Positions 37,376 through 45,962 of a stretch of DNA of 64,000 bases are shown in pieces. The stretch comes from DAOVXM01 sp963746255. GTDB lineage: Bacteria; Chloroflexota; Anaerolineae; Anaerolineales; UBA4823. The first letter of the stretch is position 1. Each line of letters begins with the position of its first letter. Under the pieces are notes generated by a model. It searched no databases. It was not told the origin of the DNA and was given only the letters and a program-made list of their open reading frames with translations. The stretch covers positions 62,001 through 126,000 of the forward strand of contig CAVVAJ010000009.1 in NCBI GenBank assembly GCA_963746255.1, in the 5' to 3' direction. The translations under genes and the position numbers were made by a program.

Positions 37376-38818
37376 GTGGAAACATATTTGCGGGTTCTTT
37401 CTGATGCGGACCGGGACCTGGTCCATGAAAAAACGGTTAAGATCCTGGCCGAAACCGGTGTTAAAGTAGAGACGGATCTTGGGCGAGATTATCTAAAAAA
37501 AGCCAGTGCGGAGGTCAATGAGAACACCAGGATCGTCCGCATACCTCGAAAATTATTGGAAGAGTCCCTTGAGGCAGCACCCAAAAAATTCTCCCTGGGT
37601 GCTAGGAGGCTGGATTGGGATCTGGGCATGAATGAGGGAGATTGTTACTTGGTCCCGGATGGTGAGGGTATCTCTATCCTTGATCATAAAACCAGGAAAG
37701 AACGCCCTGCAACATTTTTGGATTGGCTGGATTCTACCCGCATGATCGACGCTCTTGATGAGGTTGGTGTTTACTGGTCTATGGTCGAACAAGGGGATAA
37801 AAGAGGAACCCTTATTGATTCGGTTCAATATTGGATCAACATCTTTCAGAACTTTTCCAAACATGTCCAGGACTCCTCACCAGATGCCGGTCGTAGCTCC
37901 TGGCTGCTGGAAATCCTGCAAGCTGTGTTTGGTGATCGGGAAACAATCAAAAAAACGAATCCGTTTTCATTCCTGGTTTGCCCCCAATCTCCTTTAATAA
38001 TCGAAGGACAGCATACAGACGCCTACCTGGCAATGAAAGGATATCAAATCCCGATCGCAGTGATGCCCATGCCCTTAATGGGCGGCACAGGACCCGGCAA
38101 TATGATCTCGATGACAATACTGACAAATTGTGAGGTGCTCGCGATGTTATGTCTGGTCCAGGCTGCTGAACCGGGCACCCCCTTTATTTATGCGCCTGCC
38201 CTAGCAGTCATGAATCCAAGAACGGGCATGTACGCTGCGGGAGCGATTGAAAATGGGCTGATGAGTTCGGCGGCAATTGAAATGGCCCGTTATTACCAGC
38301 TGCCGGTGGAAGGATCGGGAGGCGGAACAGATACATTTTTGCCCGGGATCCAGGCCAGTGTTGAACGAGCGATGAATGCCTTGCTCCCGATCATGTCCTG
38401 GCCTGATCTGATGGTCGGCTGTGGCTTATTGGGAGGATCAATGATAATGAGCCTGGAACAATTAGTGATCGATGCTGAGATGTTCCGCATGAGTAAACAA
38501 GCTCACCGGGGTATGCCAACTCATGATGAAGCCTGGCTGGATGATGTCATTCAGAAGGCAGGACCGGGCGGGAATTTCCTGGGAGAAAAGTCCACCATCA
38601 AAAATATGAGATCCGGGGAATGGCTCATACCTCAATTGGGCGTGCATGATACTCAAAAGTCCTGGGAAAGTTCAGGAAGGAAAGATATCCTGGATGAAGC
38701 CCGGGATAAGGTCGACCAGATCCTGAAAACTCACAAACCATTACCACTTGGAGATGACATAGAAAAGGAGGTGGCCGGTATCTTGAAAAAGGCAAAAGAG
38801 AGCGGGGATAAAATATAG
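37376..38818 (+). CDS. MttB-family protein F (divergent)
   Basis: The 480-residue MttB homologue starts with GTG, supported by GGGAGGG upstream and a 3-base gap after copy E. It has LVPDGEGISILDHKTRKERP, IAVMPMPLMGGTGPGNMIS and PGTPFIYAPALAVMNPRTG. GGNFLGEKSTIKNMRSGEW replaces the GGHF...KHTR motif, and the C-terminal motif is THKPLPL. The sequence is strongly diverged from the other copies. The surrounding genes (copy E and SDH-like 1) read in the same direction, with ribosome binding sites and short gaps, so it is part of the operon. Confidence 0.82.
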   Translation: METYLRVLSDADRDLVHEKTVKILAETGVKVETDLGRDYLKKASAEVNENTRIVRIPRKLLEESLEAAPKKFSLGARRLDWDLGMNEGDCYLVPDGEGISILDHKTRKERPATFLDWLDSTRMIDALDEVGVYWSMVEQGDKRGTLIDSVQYWINIFQNFSKHVQDSSPDAGRSSWLLEILQAVFGDRETIKKTNPFSFLVCPQSPLIIEGQHTDAYLAMKGYQIPIAVMPMPLMGGTGPGNMISMTILTNCEVLAMLCLVQAAEPGTPFIYAPALAVMNPRTGMYAAGAIENGLMSSAAIEMARYYQLPVEGSGGGTDTFLPGIQASVERAMNALLPIMSWPDLMVGCGLLGGSMIMSLEQLVIDAEMFRMSKQAHRGMPTHDEAWLDDVIQKAGPGGNFLGEKSTIKNMRSGEWLIPQLGVHDTQKSWESSGRKDILDEARDKVDQILKTHKPLPLGDDIEKEVAGILKKAKESGDKI

Positions 38819-38870
38819 CATGTATTGAGGATATTGTGATCAAAATCAGAAAAAGGGAAAGGAGATCAGA

Positions 38871-40013
38871 ATGAAAGTCTTGGTATTAGGAGGAGTAGGA
38901 GCAGTCTGCAGTGAGACCACCCGGGACCTGGCAGAATACAGCAAATTCGATGAAATTGTGGTTGCTGATTTTAATCTGGATGCTGCCAATGAACTTATCA
39001 AGGAAATTGGTGATCCCAGATTAAAAGCTGTCAAGTTCGATGCAAATAATTATGACTCAATGGCGACCTTATTTCCAGGTCATGATGTAGTGATCAGTGG
39101 TTTACCTTGTGAATATGACCTGGCAGTCACCAGGGCCTGTGCCGAGACAGGTGTGAACGGATTGGATGTAGCCACAGAAGAAGACCAGTGGAGCTATGAT
39201 GCTGTTGCCAAAGAAAAAGATATTGTCTACATCCCTGGCGTGGGTGCGACACCGGGTATCACCAATGCTATGGCCAAACATGCTGTAAACCAGATGGATG
39301 AAGTCGACGAAATCCAGATCAATTTTGCCGCGTTCCGCTGCCCTGCACCAGCTCCTGGCTTGTTAGTAACCTTTCTGTGGGAATTCAATCCTAAAACTGA
39401 AACCAGGTTCTATGTAAAAAACGGAAAGAAGCACATGGTTGGGCCTTTTGAGGGATTAAAAAAGGTGGACTATAAGGGAGAAATAGGAGTTCAGGAAGTC
39501 TGCTATATCCCTCATCCTGAAACACGAACCATACCTATAAGCCTGGGCGTCAAAAATGTGTCTGTGCATGGATGTTTCCCACCTCAGGCCATGAATCTTG
39601 CCAAAACTATGCTTGAATGGGGTTTATTTGATGATGAGCCCTTCACCTACAAGGGCGTGGAGACCAATTCCCTTGATGTGATGCTCGAACTATTACTTCG
39701 ATCACCCCGCACCAAGGAGACTCCAGTCTGGGGGTATGGATTGGTATTGAATGTATTTGGCAAAAAAGATGGCAAAAATCTCAAGATTAAACTCTGGACT
39801 GAACATCCTCCGATGAGCGAATGGGGTGGGAAAGCGGCATATTACAAGAATATAGCCATCCCGCTTAGCATTGGCGCTCAAATGATTGCCAGGGGTGATG
39901 TGGATGTGCGTGGCGTTGTGCCCCCAGAAACTGCCATCGATCCTTCGATCTTCTTCGATGAACTGAAGCTACGTGGTATCGATATCGGAGAAGAAGTAGA
40001 GTGGCTTGATTAG
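38871..40013 (+). CDS. Saccharopine dehydrogenase-like protein 1
   Basis: The 380-residue Rossmann oxidoreductase has the N-terminal nucleotide-binding motif VLVLGGVGAVCSETTRDL and DVVISGLPCEYDLAVTRAC. The YIPGVGATPGITNAMAKHA segment is typical of the saccharopine dehydrogenase superfamily. The superfamily includes carboxynorspermidine dehydrogenase, lysine 6-dehydrogenase and other secondary-amine-forming or -splitting dehydrogenases. That fits a polyamine or amino acid context, but the substrate is unknown. AAAGGAG precedes the start. A strong terminator-like hairpin follows the stop. A fragment of a close relative survives at 57719. Confidence 0.78.
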   Translation: MKVLVLGGVGAVCSETTRDLAEYSKFDEIVVADFNLDAANELIKEIGDPRLKAVKFDANNYDSMATLFPGHDVVISGLPCEYDLAVTRACAETGVNGLDVATEEDQWSYDAVAKEKDIVYIPGVGATPGITNAMAKHAVNQMDEVDEIQINFAAFRCPAPAPGLLVTFLWEFNPKTETRFYVKNGKKHMVGPFEGLKKVDYKGEIGVQEVCYIPHPETRTIPISLGVKNVSVHGCFPPQAMNLAKTMLEWGLFDDEPFTYKGVETNSLDVMLELLLRSPRTKETPVWGYGLVLNVFGKKDGKNLKIKLWTEHPPMSEWGGKAAYYKNIAIPLSIGAQMIARGDVDVRGVVPPETAIDPSIFFDELKLRGIDIGEEVEWLD

Positions 40014-40024
40014 ATTTCATTGAC

Positions 40025-40056
40025 CTGGGAGGCTTGAGTGCAAGCCTCCCAGTTTT
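40025..40056 (+). terminator. Perfect 12-bp intrinsic terminator
   Basis: CTGGGAGGCTTG (40025-40036), loop AGTG, then CAAGCCTCCCAG (40041-40052), followed by TTTT. It lies between two saccharopine-dehydrogenase-like genes, only 20 bases before the second start. It therefore ends or attenuates the upstream transcript. Confidence 0.85.
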
Positions 40057-40076
40057 AAACATACAGGAGGCTAACT

Positions 40077-41246
40077 ATGCGGATTCTCGTACTCGGTGGA
40101 GCTGGAAAAATGGGTTGCATATCGGTACAAGATCTGGCGAATGATGACCGGGTAGCTGAGGTGGTTATCGCGGATGTCAACATCGAACAAGCTAAAACTG
40201 TAGCTGATTATCTGGATAATTCAAAAATCAGGATCCAGAAAGTTGACATAAACGATGAAGAAGCCTTCCTCAAATCATTGGAGGGCGCAGATGCCTGTCT
40301 GAACGCCACAGTCTACTATACCAATCTTCGAGTAATGGAAGCCTGTCTCAAGGCAGGTGTGCCCTATACCGACATGGGCGGATTATTTTTCGGGACCAGG
40401 GAACAGCTAAAATTACATGATCGCTTTGCTGCTGCTGGTGTAAGCGCTGTTTTGTGTATGGGGTCTGCACCAGGTATCCCCAATATTCAAACCCGCTACG
40501 CCGCCGATAGGCTGGATACTATCGAGAGTATCAAGATCTATGATGGCATCAAACCACCGCCAGCGGATGATCTACGCTTTTCCTACGCGGTTCCCACGAT
40601 CGTGGATGAGATTACTGTGGCTCCGATGGTCTTCGAAAATGGCGAATTCGTCGCTAAAGAACCGCTTAGTGATTTCGAGGATTATTGGTTTGCACCGCCG
40701 CTGGGCTTGCTCCCGATGCATCTCTCGCTGCACTCCGAAGTTGCCACACTTCCAGTTTCGTTCAAAGACAAAGGTGTGAAAGAGTGCTTCTTCAAGATCA
40801 ATTATTGGGGGATGGCCAAAAACACTGTCGAAAAAGTGCGCGTTTTGACTGACTTCGGTTTTGCTGACAAGGAACCGGTAGATGTCAAAGGAAAATCAGT
40901 CGTACCGCGCGATATGATGGTGTCGATGCTATCTGGATACGTTCACTCGGTTACGGACTTATTGGCGCCACCCAAAACCCAACCACCGGACTGGGTAAAA
41001 GAGATCGTAACCGAGATTCACGGCACGCGAGACGGAAAAGCAGTGACATACCGTATGGGCACCCTGACTTGTAGAGGGGCCTTACCCACCGGGGCAGCAC
41101 CAGCGATCGCCGCCATCTGGCTAGCCGAAGGACGCATCCAACCAGGGGTCTATGCCCCTGAGGCTGCGCTTGATCCGGAGTCTTTTTTCAAGGAACTCGA
41201 ACAGCGTGAGATTTTCACGCAGGTATCTGTTACCAAAAGGATTTAA
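40077..41246 (+). CDS. Saccharopine dehydrogenase-like protein 2
   Basis: The 389-residue paralogue has ILVLGGAGKMGCISVQDLA, DACLNATVYYTNLRVMEACLKAGV and GSAPGIPNIQTRYAADRLD. The predicted role is NAD(P)-dependent oxidation or formation of a secondary amine in the island, as for its neighbour. The two differ substantially, so they are not a recent duplication. AGGAGG lies upstream of the ATG. The preceding terminator suggests lower expression than SDH-like 1, or a separate promoter that I cannot place. Confidence 0.78.
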   Translation: MRILVLGGAGKMGCISVQDLANDDRVAEVVIADVNIEQAKTVADYLDNSKIRIQKVDINDEEAFLKSLEGADACLNATVYYTNLRVMEACLKAGVPYTDMGGLFFGTREQLKLHDRFAAAGVSAVLCMGSAPGIPNIQTRYAADRLDTIESIKIYDGIKPPPADDLRFSYAVPTIVDEITVAPMVFENGEFVAKEPLSDFEDYWFAPPLGLLPMHLSLHSEVATLPVSFKDKGVKECFFKINYWGMAKNTVEKVRVLTDFGFADKEPVDVKGKSVVPRDMMVSMLSGYVHSVTDLLAPPKTQPPDWVKEIVTEIHGTRDGKAVTYRMGTLTCRGALPTGAAPAIAAIWLAEGRIQPGVYAPEAALDPESFFKELEQREIFTQVSVTKRI

Positions 41247-41252
41247 GTATTA

Positions 41253-41351
41253 AACCTTACGAAGGTTCACGAACACATCTCGGGCTAAAAAAACACAAGT
41301 AATATCGGTAACTTAGGCCATTAGCAACTATTGGACAACCTTCGTAAGGTT
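41253..41351. promoter_or_regulatory. Pair of AACCTT-N3-AAGGTT palindromes
   Basis: AACCTTACGAAGGTT at 41253-41267 and AACCTTCGTAAGGTT at 41337-41351 are each palindromic with a 3-base centre and are exact reverse complements of each other. They are spaced 84 bases apart, about eight helical turns. They lie between the SDH-like 2 stop and the oxidase gene at 41395. Paired spaced operators that loop DNA would look like this. A long hairpin between the two arms is the alternative. Confidence 0.55.
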
Positions 41352-41394
41352 ATCTTAAGAAGATTAAATTTGGAGATGTTCAGGACACAGCTAA

Positions 41395-42747
41395 ATGAAA
41401 TATTATTCCAGTTCACATAACAGGAGCCCGAATCTAAGGCCGCCTGATCTCTACGAATATTTTGTCGACAATTTCTGGTTCAATGCGGCTGATTTGGAGA
41501 ACCAGGTGATAAATGAACCTTTACGCGGCAGCCACAAAACAGATGTAGTTATCGTCGGAGGCGGCTATACAGGTCTTTCTGCGGCCTACCATATCAGGGC
41601 CAAATTTCCAGAGAAGAAGATTGTACTGCTGGAGGGCGCCTGCTGTGGCTACGGCGCCAGCGGGCGTAACGGCGGTTTCTGTATCGCAACCGATCTCCTC
41701 GGAGAAAAGGGGGTTGATGATCCGGAAATCCGCCAGAAGAACCTGGACGTTTCATTCTACGGTCTCAAGTTCATCAAGCAGATGATATCTGAACACCGTG
41801 TTGAGTGCGACTTCGAAGAGAACGGAATGCTGGGCGTCGCGCTTAACGATAAACATGTTCGAGATCTGGAGGAGTATAGAGACAAGCTCAAATCTTTTGG
41901 GCTTGATTCGACTCTGCTTCAAGAGGAGGAACTAAAGAACGAAATCAAATCGCCTCGCATTATTGCTGCCTTGAATTACCCGCACGGCGCGATTCTCAAC
42001 CCAGCAAAACTAGCCCGTGAGATGAAGCGCGTTGTGGAAGAAGTCGGTGTTGAGGTCAGGGAACGGACGGTTGTCACCCGTATTACCCCTGGAAAAGTTA
42101 ACCTTGTCGACACGGAATTAGGCGACATTCGGGCGCCAATCCTGGTTATTGCTCTCAATGCTTACGCGCACAAGCTCGGTTTCTTCAACAGACACGTTTT
42201 TCCAATCAGTGTTTTCCAGATCGCTACCGAACCACTCAGCCATAACCGATGGGAATCGATCGGCTGGGGTAACAAGCAGGGTCTATACGATATGCGGACC
42301 ATGTTCAATTACATGGTGCTGACCAAAGAACGACGCATCGTCATAGGCGGATCGGGTGCCGAGTATTATGATAATGACGCTTTATGCTCCGGCAATGATA
42401 AAACTTACACCCAGCGCATCACCAAGGACCTCTTTACCTTCTTCCCTCAATTAGAGGGGTTGGAAATCGAACATGCCTGGGGCGGCACGACCACGTACAC
42501 CTTGGATCGCACTCCCTCCGTGGGCGTGATGGGTGATGATCAGAATATCTATTATGGCGTAGGGTTGAGCGAAGGCGTCCCAACAACGCAGACATTTGGC
42601 CGGATCATTGCCGATTTAATGGCCGGAGAATCAAATGAGTTTACCAACCATTATGTGGTAAATCATAAGGTACCTTACGCCGGTCCAACTCGCCTGCGGG
42701 GAATCTTCTTCAGAGGTGCCCGCTGGATGATGGAAAATTATTCATAA
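41395..42747 (+). CDS. DAO-family FAD amine oxidase 1 (PuuB-like)
   Basis: The 450-residue FAD-dependent oxidoreductase has VVIVGGGYTGLSAAYHI, the GYGASGRNGGF motif typical of gamma-glutamylputrescine oxidase and related DAO enzymes, and EENGMLGVAL. Near the C-terminus are HAWGGTTTYTLDRTPSVG and YYGVGLSEGVP. It would oxidise a primary or secondary amine with release of ammonia or a methylamine and H2O2 or reduced acceptor. The exact substrate is unknown. It is the close paralogue of the gene at 44523. It follows a regulatory intergenic region and is followed by a small cysteine-rich protein after 6 bases. Confidence 0.82.
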   Translation: MKYYSSSHNRSPNLRPPDLYEYFVDNFWFNAADLENQVINEPLRGSHKTDVVIVGGGYTGLSAAYHIRAKFPEKKIVLLEGACCGYGASGRNGGFCIATDLLGEKGVDDPEIRQKNLDVSFYGLKFIKQMISEHRVECDFEENGMLGVALNDKHVRDLEEYRDKLKSFGLDSTLLQEEELKNEIKSPRIIAALNYPHGAILNPAKLAREMKRVVEEVGVEVRERTVVTRITPGKVNLVDTELGDIRAPILVIALNAYAHKLGFFNRHVFPISVFQIATEPLSHNRWESIGWGNKQGLYDMRTMFNYMVLTKERRIVIGGSGAEYYDNDALCSGNDKTYTQRITKDLFTFFPQLEGLEIEHAWGGTTTYTLDRTPSVGVMGDDQNIYYGVGLSEGVPTTQTFGRIIADLMAGESNEFTNHYVVNHKVPYAGPTRLRGIFFRGARWMMENYS

Positions 42748-42753
42748 TCTTGT

Positions 42754-43002
42754 ATGCTCTCATCAAGCGACGGTACTACCAATGGCCCTCTAAATGTCGC
42801 CCGGTGTCCTCTTTGTGGTGAACCCAACAAATGCGCCCTAGCCGCCGACCCGAACGCAACCGAGTGCTGGTGCGACGGAGAGGAATTCCCTCGGGAGCTA
42901 CTTGCACAAATCCCCGAGAACGCCGTGCGCAGGACTTGTGTTTGCCAAAATTGTCTGGAGAAGTTCCGGGGATCCACCTATATTCCTGATGATTTACCTT
43001 AG
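42754..43002 (+). CDS. Cysteine-rich CWC-family small protein
   Basis: The 82-residue protein has the metal-binding-type pattern CPLCGEPNKCALA, then ECWCDGEEFP and RRTCVCQNCLEKF, matching the small cysteine-rich CWC family. The eight or so cysteines suggest zinc or iron-sulfur binding. Its function is unknown. It sits 6 bases after the amine oxidase and 20 bases before MttB copy G, so it may be a maturation or electron-transfer helper for one of them. The ATG at 42754 has no strong ribosome binding site. Confidence 0.75.
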   Translation: MLSSSDGTTNGPLNVARCPLCGEPNKCALAADPNATECWCDGEEFPRELLAQIPENAVRRTCVCQNCLEKFRGSTYIPDDLP

Positions 43003-43022
43003 GACAACGTCGAGGATGTATT

Positions 43023-44486
43023 ATGTATTCTGAAACACCGGATATCATTCCTTTCACTTCACCCATTAAAGGTGAGGTGCTAACTCATGCAGAACTGAAG
43101 ACCTTAAAAGATAAAACGCTGTATATCTTAGGCGAGATCGGCGTGCATTTTCCTTCCCCAAAAGCCCTGGACATTTTTTCTAGCCATGGTGCACGGGTCG
43201 ATTTCGAGAATCAAATTGTCCGCATTCCACCAGAAATCGTGACAAAGGCCATGTCCACAGCTCCTCGTTCCTTCATCCTGGGGGGACGGGAAGAGCGCTT
43301 TGACCTGCTCCTGGACGGCAGTCATTCTTACCTGTCCACCGATGGTACCGGAGTACACGTGATAGACCTGGAGACGCGTGAGAAACGCGCCTCGTGTAAG
43401 GATGATGTGGCATTAATGGCGCGGGTATGCGACGCCTTGCCGTTGGTTAGCTTTTTCTGGCCAATGGTCAGCTCGAAGGAGTATGGGCACACAGCGCCGC
43501 TGCACAACTGCCACGCAAGTCTGATAAATACTTTGAAACACGTCCGCGGAGGGACAACAGTGCATCCGCGGCTGGCACCATTTATTTTGGAGATGGCAAC
43601 TGTTGTCGCCGGCAGTACAAAAGAACGGATTAGACGGCCCCCTATATGCGCCAACATTTGTACGATATCCCCTTTAAGTCATGATCACCACGGGATAGAG
43701 ACCGCTCTACTTTATGCTGAGGCAGGGATCCCAACCAGCTTCATGGCTATGCCAACGATGGGATCCACCGCACCGGCAACGCCAATGGCGGCGCTAGTCA
43801 TGGGTGACGCGGAGGTGATCAGCGCCATGGTGCTGATGCAGCTTGCCTATCCGGGCGCTCCAGTATTTCACGCTGTTTTCACGTCGTTGATGGACCCGCG
43901 CACGGGTGGATATATCAGCGAAGTTCCAGCCCCTTCCTACATTATGGCAAAGCAGCTCGCTCACACCTGGAATGTACCTTGTCTTGGCGGAGCACGGGTG
44001 AGTGGTGATGCGCCAGTACTGGGTTGGCAATCGGGTTATGAGGTCGGGCTCGGAGCGGGGATGATCGCCATGGGCGGAGGCGAAATCAACGGTTTGCTGG
44101 GATTAGTCGGCAGTGCGACAACACTCTATCCCGAGGAGGTAATCCTCGACCACGATAGTATCTATCACGTCTATGAGATGGTGAACAACAAAAGGTTTGA
44201 TGAGATTGATATGGCTCTAGACGTGGTGCGGGAGGTTGGGCCACGGGGTCACTTCCTGGCGCAGAAACACACCCGGGAACATATCCGAAACTTCCGTCTG
44301 CCCTCTCTGCTGAGGCAACGCGGAGCAGATGGCAAGCAGCGCGACCCCCGCGATGTAGCTTTGGAAAAGTTCAAACAAATAGAAGCAACACATCACCCAC
44401 AACCGCTAAGCGAAAATGTCCTGGCAGAACTGGATCACATTCTAGAGGCAGCTGAAGGTGAGGCGGAGAAGATATTCGGGGAATGA
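43023..44486 (+). CDS. MttB-family protein G
   Basis: The 487-residue MttB homologue has an N-terminus MYSETPDIIPF shared almost exactly with copy H at 59564. It has YLSTDGTGVHVIDLETREKR, SFMAMPTMGSTAPATPM, GPRGHFLAQKHTREHIRNF and C-terminal THHPQPL. Copies G and H also share FILGGREERFDL-like and NTLKHVRGGTT segments, so they are the most recent duplicate pair of the set. It converges on the oxidase gene at 44523. Methyl transfer to the corrinoid protein at 29192 is inferred from the family. Confidence 0.85.
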   Translation: MYSETPDIIPFTSPIKGEVLTHAELKTLKDKTLYILGEIGVHFPSPKALDIFSSHGARVDFENQIVRIPPEIVTKAMSTAPRSFILGGREERFDLLLDGSHSYLSTDGTGVHVIDLETREKRASCKDDVALMARVCDALPLVSFFWPMVSSKEYGHTAPLHNCHASLINTLKHVRGGTTVHPRLAPFILEMATVVAGSTKERIRRPPICANICTISPLSHDHHGIETALLYAEAGIPTSFMAMPTMGSTAPATPMAALVMGDAEVISAMVLMQLAYPGAPVFHAVFTSLMDPRTGGYISEVPAPSYIMAKQLAHTWNVPCLGGARVSGDAPVLGWQSGYEVGLGAGMIAMGGGEINGLLGLVGSATTLYPEEVILDHDSIYHVYEMVNNKRFDEIDMALDVVREVGPRGHFLAQKHTREHIRNFRLPSLLRQRGADGKQRDPRDVALEKFKQIEATHHPQPLSENVLAELDHILEAAEGEAEKIFGE

Positions 44487-44522
44487 TATAAACCTGGTGG
44501 TGAATTTTGGACCCTAAGACGT

Positions 44523-45887
44523 TTAATGAATTGGCGAGTAACCCAAGTTTTGCATCATCCACTTAACGCCTCTACCAAATAATCCCCGCAAACGTGTTGG
44601 TCCGGCATAAGGAATCTTGCGATTTACCACAAAATGATCGGTAAACACATTTGATTCTCCGGCCATGAGATCGGCAATGATGCGACCCGCGGTTTGTGTG
44701 GATGGAACCCCTTCATCAAAACCAACGCCATAATAGATATTCTGGCGGTTACCCATCACGCCAATTGAAGGAATCCGGCCCAGGGTGTAAGCAGTCGTAC
44801 CTCCCCAGGCGTGTTCGATTTGCAATCCATCCAATTGGGGGAAGAAGGCAAACAGGTTGTTTATGATCCGCTGGGTAACGGTTTTATCGTTGCCGGAACA
44901 TAAAGAATCATCGTCGTAATAGGTGAAGTCCGAACCACCCATAACGATCCGTCCATCTACGGTTGGAACACTGTAGCTAAAAAGAGTACGTAGATCGGAT
45001 AAGCCCTGCCGATTCTGCCAGCCTATGGATTCCCATTGCGCTTTGCTGAGTGGTTGTGTCGCGATCTGGAAAACACTAATTGGAAAAACACGGTCCTTGA
45101 AGAAACCGAGTTTGTGAGCGTAGGCATTCACGGCGATGACGAGGATAGGTGCACGGATATCACCCAACTCCGTATCCACGTGGTTCAATTTGCCAGGTAT
45201 TATGCGGGATACAACCGACCGTTCTCTGACCTCAACACCTGCTTCCTCAACAACGCGCTTCATCTCGCGGGCAAGTTTAGCGGGATTGAGGGTAGCACCG
45301 TAAGGGATTTTCAATCCAGCAGTAAAAAGTGGTGATTTGATCTCGGCTTCTAAATCCACTCCCTGAATGAAGGCTGAGTCAAGGCCAAAAGATTTGAGTT
45401 CATTGTTATACTTTTCTAGGGTATGAGCCTGCTTCTCATTCATGGCGACTTCCAGCATACCATTTTCCTCGAAATCGCACTCGACCCCGTGCTTTGAAAT
45501 CATCATCTTAATCTGTTCCAAACCATAAGATGATACTTCCAGGTCTTTCTGGCGCCGCTCAGGATTTGTTTGATACCAATCCAACATGCTTGTATTAATG
45601 CAGAAACCGCCATTACGCCCACTTGCACCATAACCGCAGCAGGCCCCCTCGAGCAGCACAATCTTCTTTTCTGGGAACTTGGCCCTGATATGGTAGGCCG
45701 TAGAAAGTCCTGTAAAACCGCCCCCGACGATCACCACGTCCGCTTTATGACTGCCTCTCAACGGTTGATTTATCACCTGATTCTCAAGATCGGCGGCTTT
45801 GAACCAGAAGTTATCGACAAAATATTCGTAGAGATCAGGCGGCCTAAGATTCTGGCCCCTGTTGTGTGAACGTGAAAAATATCTCAT
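44523..45887 (-). CDS. DAO-family FAD amine oxidase 2 (PuuB-like)
   Basis: The 454-residue protein is clearly homologous to the gene at 41395. It has the shared opening MRYFSRSHNRGQNLRPPD, VVIVGGGFTGLSTAYHI, GYGASGRNGGFC and HAWGGTTAYTLGRIPSIG. The start at 45887 is chosen because it aligns with the paralogue, and a GTG at 45902 would add five residues. The pair flanks MttB copy G in opposite orientations. Duplication by inversion or separate acquisition both fit. It is predicted to be an amine oxidase of unknown substrate. Confidence 0.82.
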   Translation of the reverse strand: MRYFSRSHNRGQNLRPPDLYEYFVDNFWFKAADLENQVINQPLRGSHKADVVIVGGGFTGLSTAYHIRAKFPEKKIVLLEGACCGYGASGRNGGFCINTSMLDWYQTNPERRQKDLEVSSYGLEQIKMMISKHGVECDFEENGMLEVAMNEKQAHTLEKYNNELKSFGLDSAFIQGVDLEAEIKSPLFTAGLKIPYGATLNPAKLAREMKRVVEEAGVEVRERSVVSRIIPGKLNHVDTELGDIRAPILVIAVNAYAHKLGFFKDRVFPISVFQIATQPLSKAQWESIGWQNRQGLSDLRTLFSYSVPTVDGRIVMGGSDFTYYDDDSLCSGNDKTVTQRIINNLFAFFPQLDGLQIEHAWGGTTAYTLGRIPSIGVMGNRQNIYYGVGFDEGVPSTQTAGRIIADLMAGESNVFTDHFVVNRKIPYAGPTRLRGLFGRGVKWMMQNLGYSPIH

Positions 45888-45962
45888 ACTTGCATCTAAC
45901 ACATGGGCTTTTCTGGAACAGCCGATTACTTAGCCTCGGCTGATATTTCCGGGAAGATGAAT

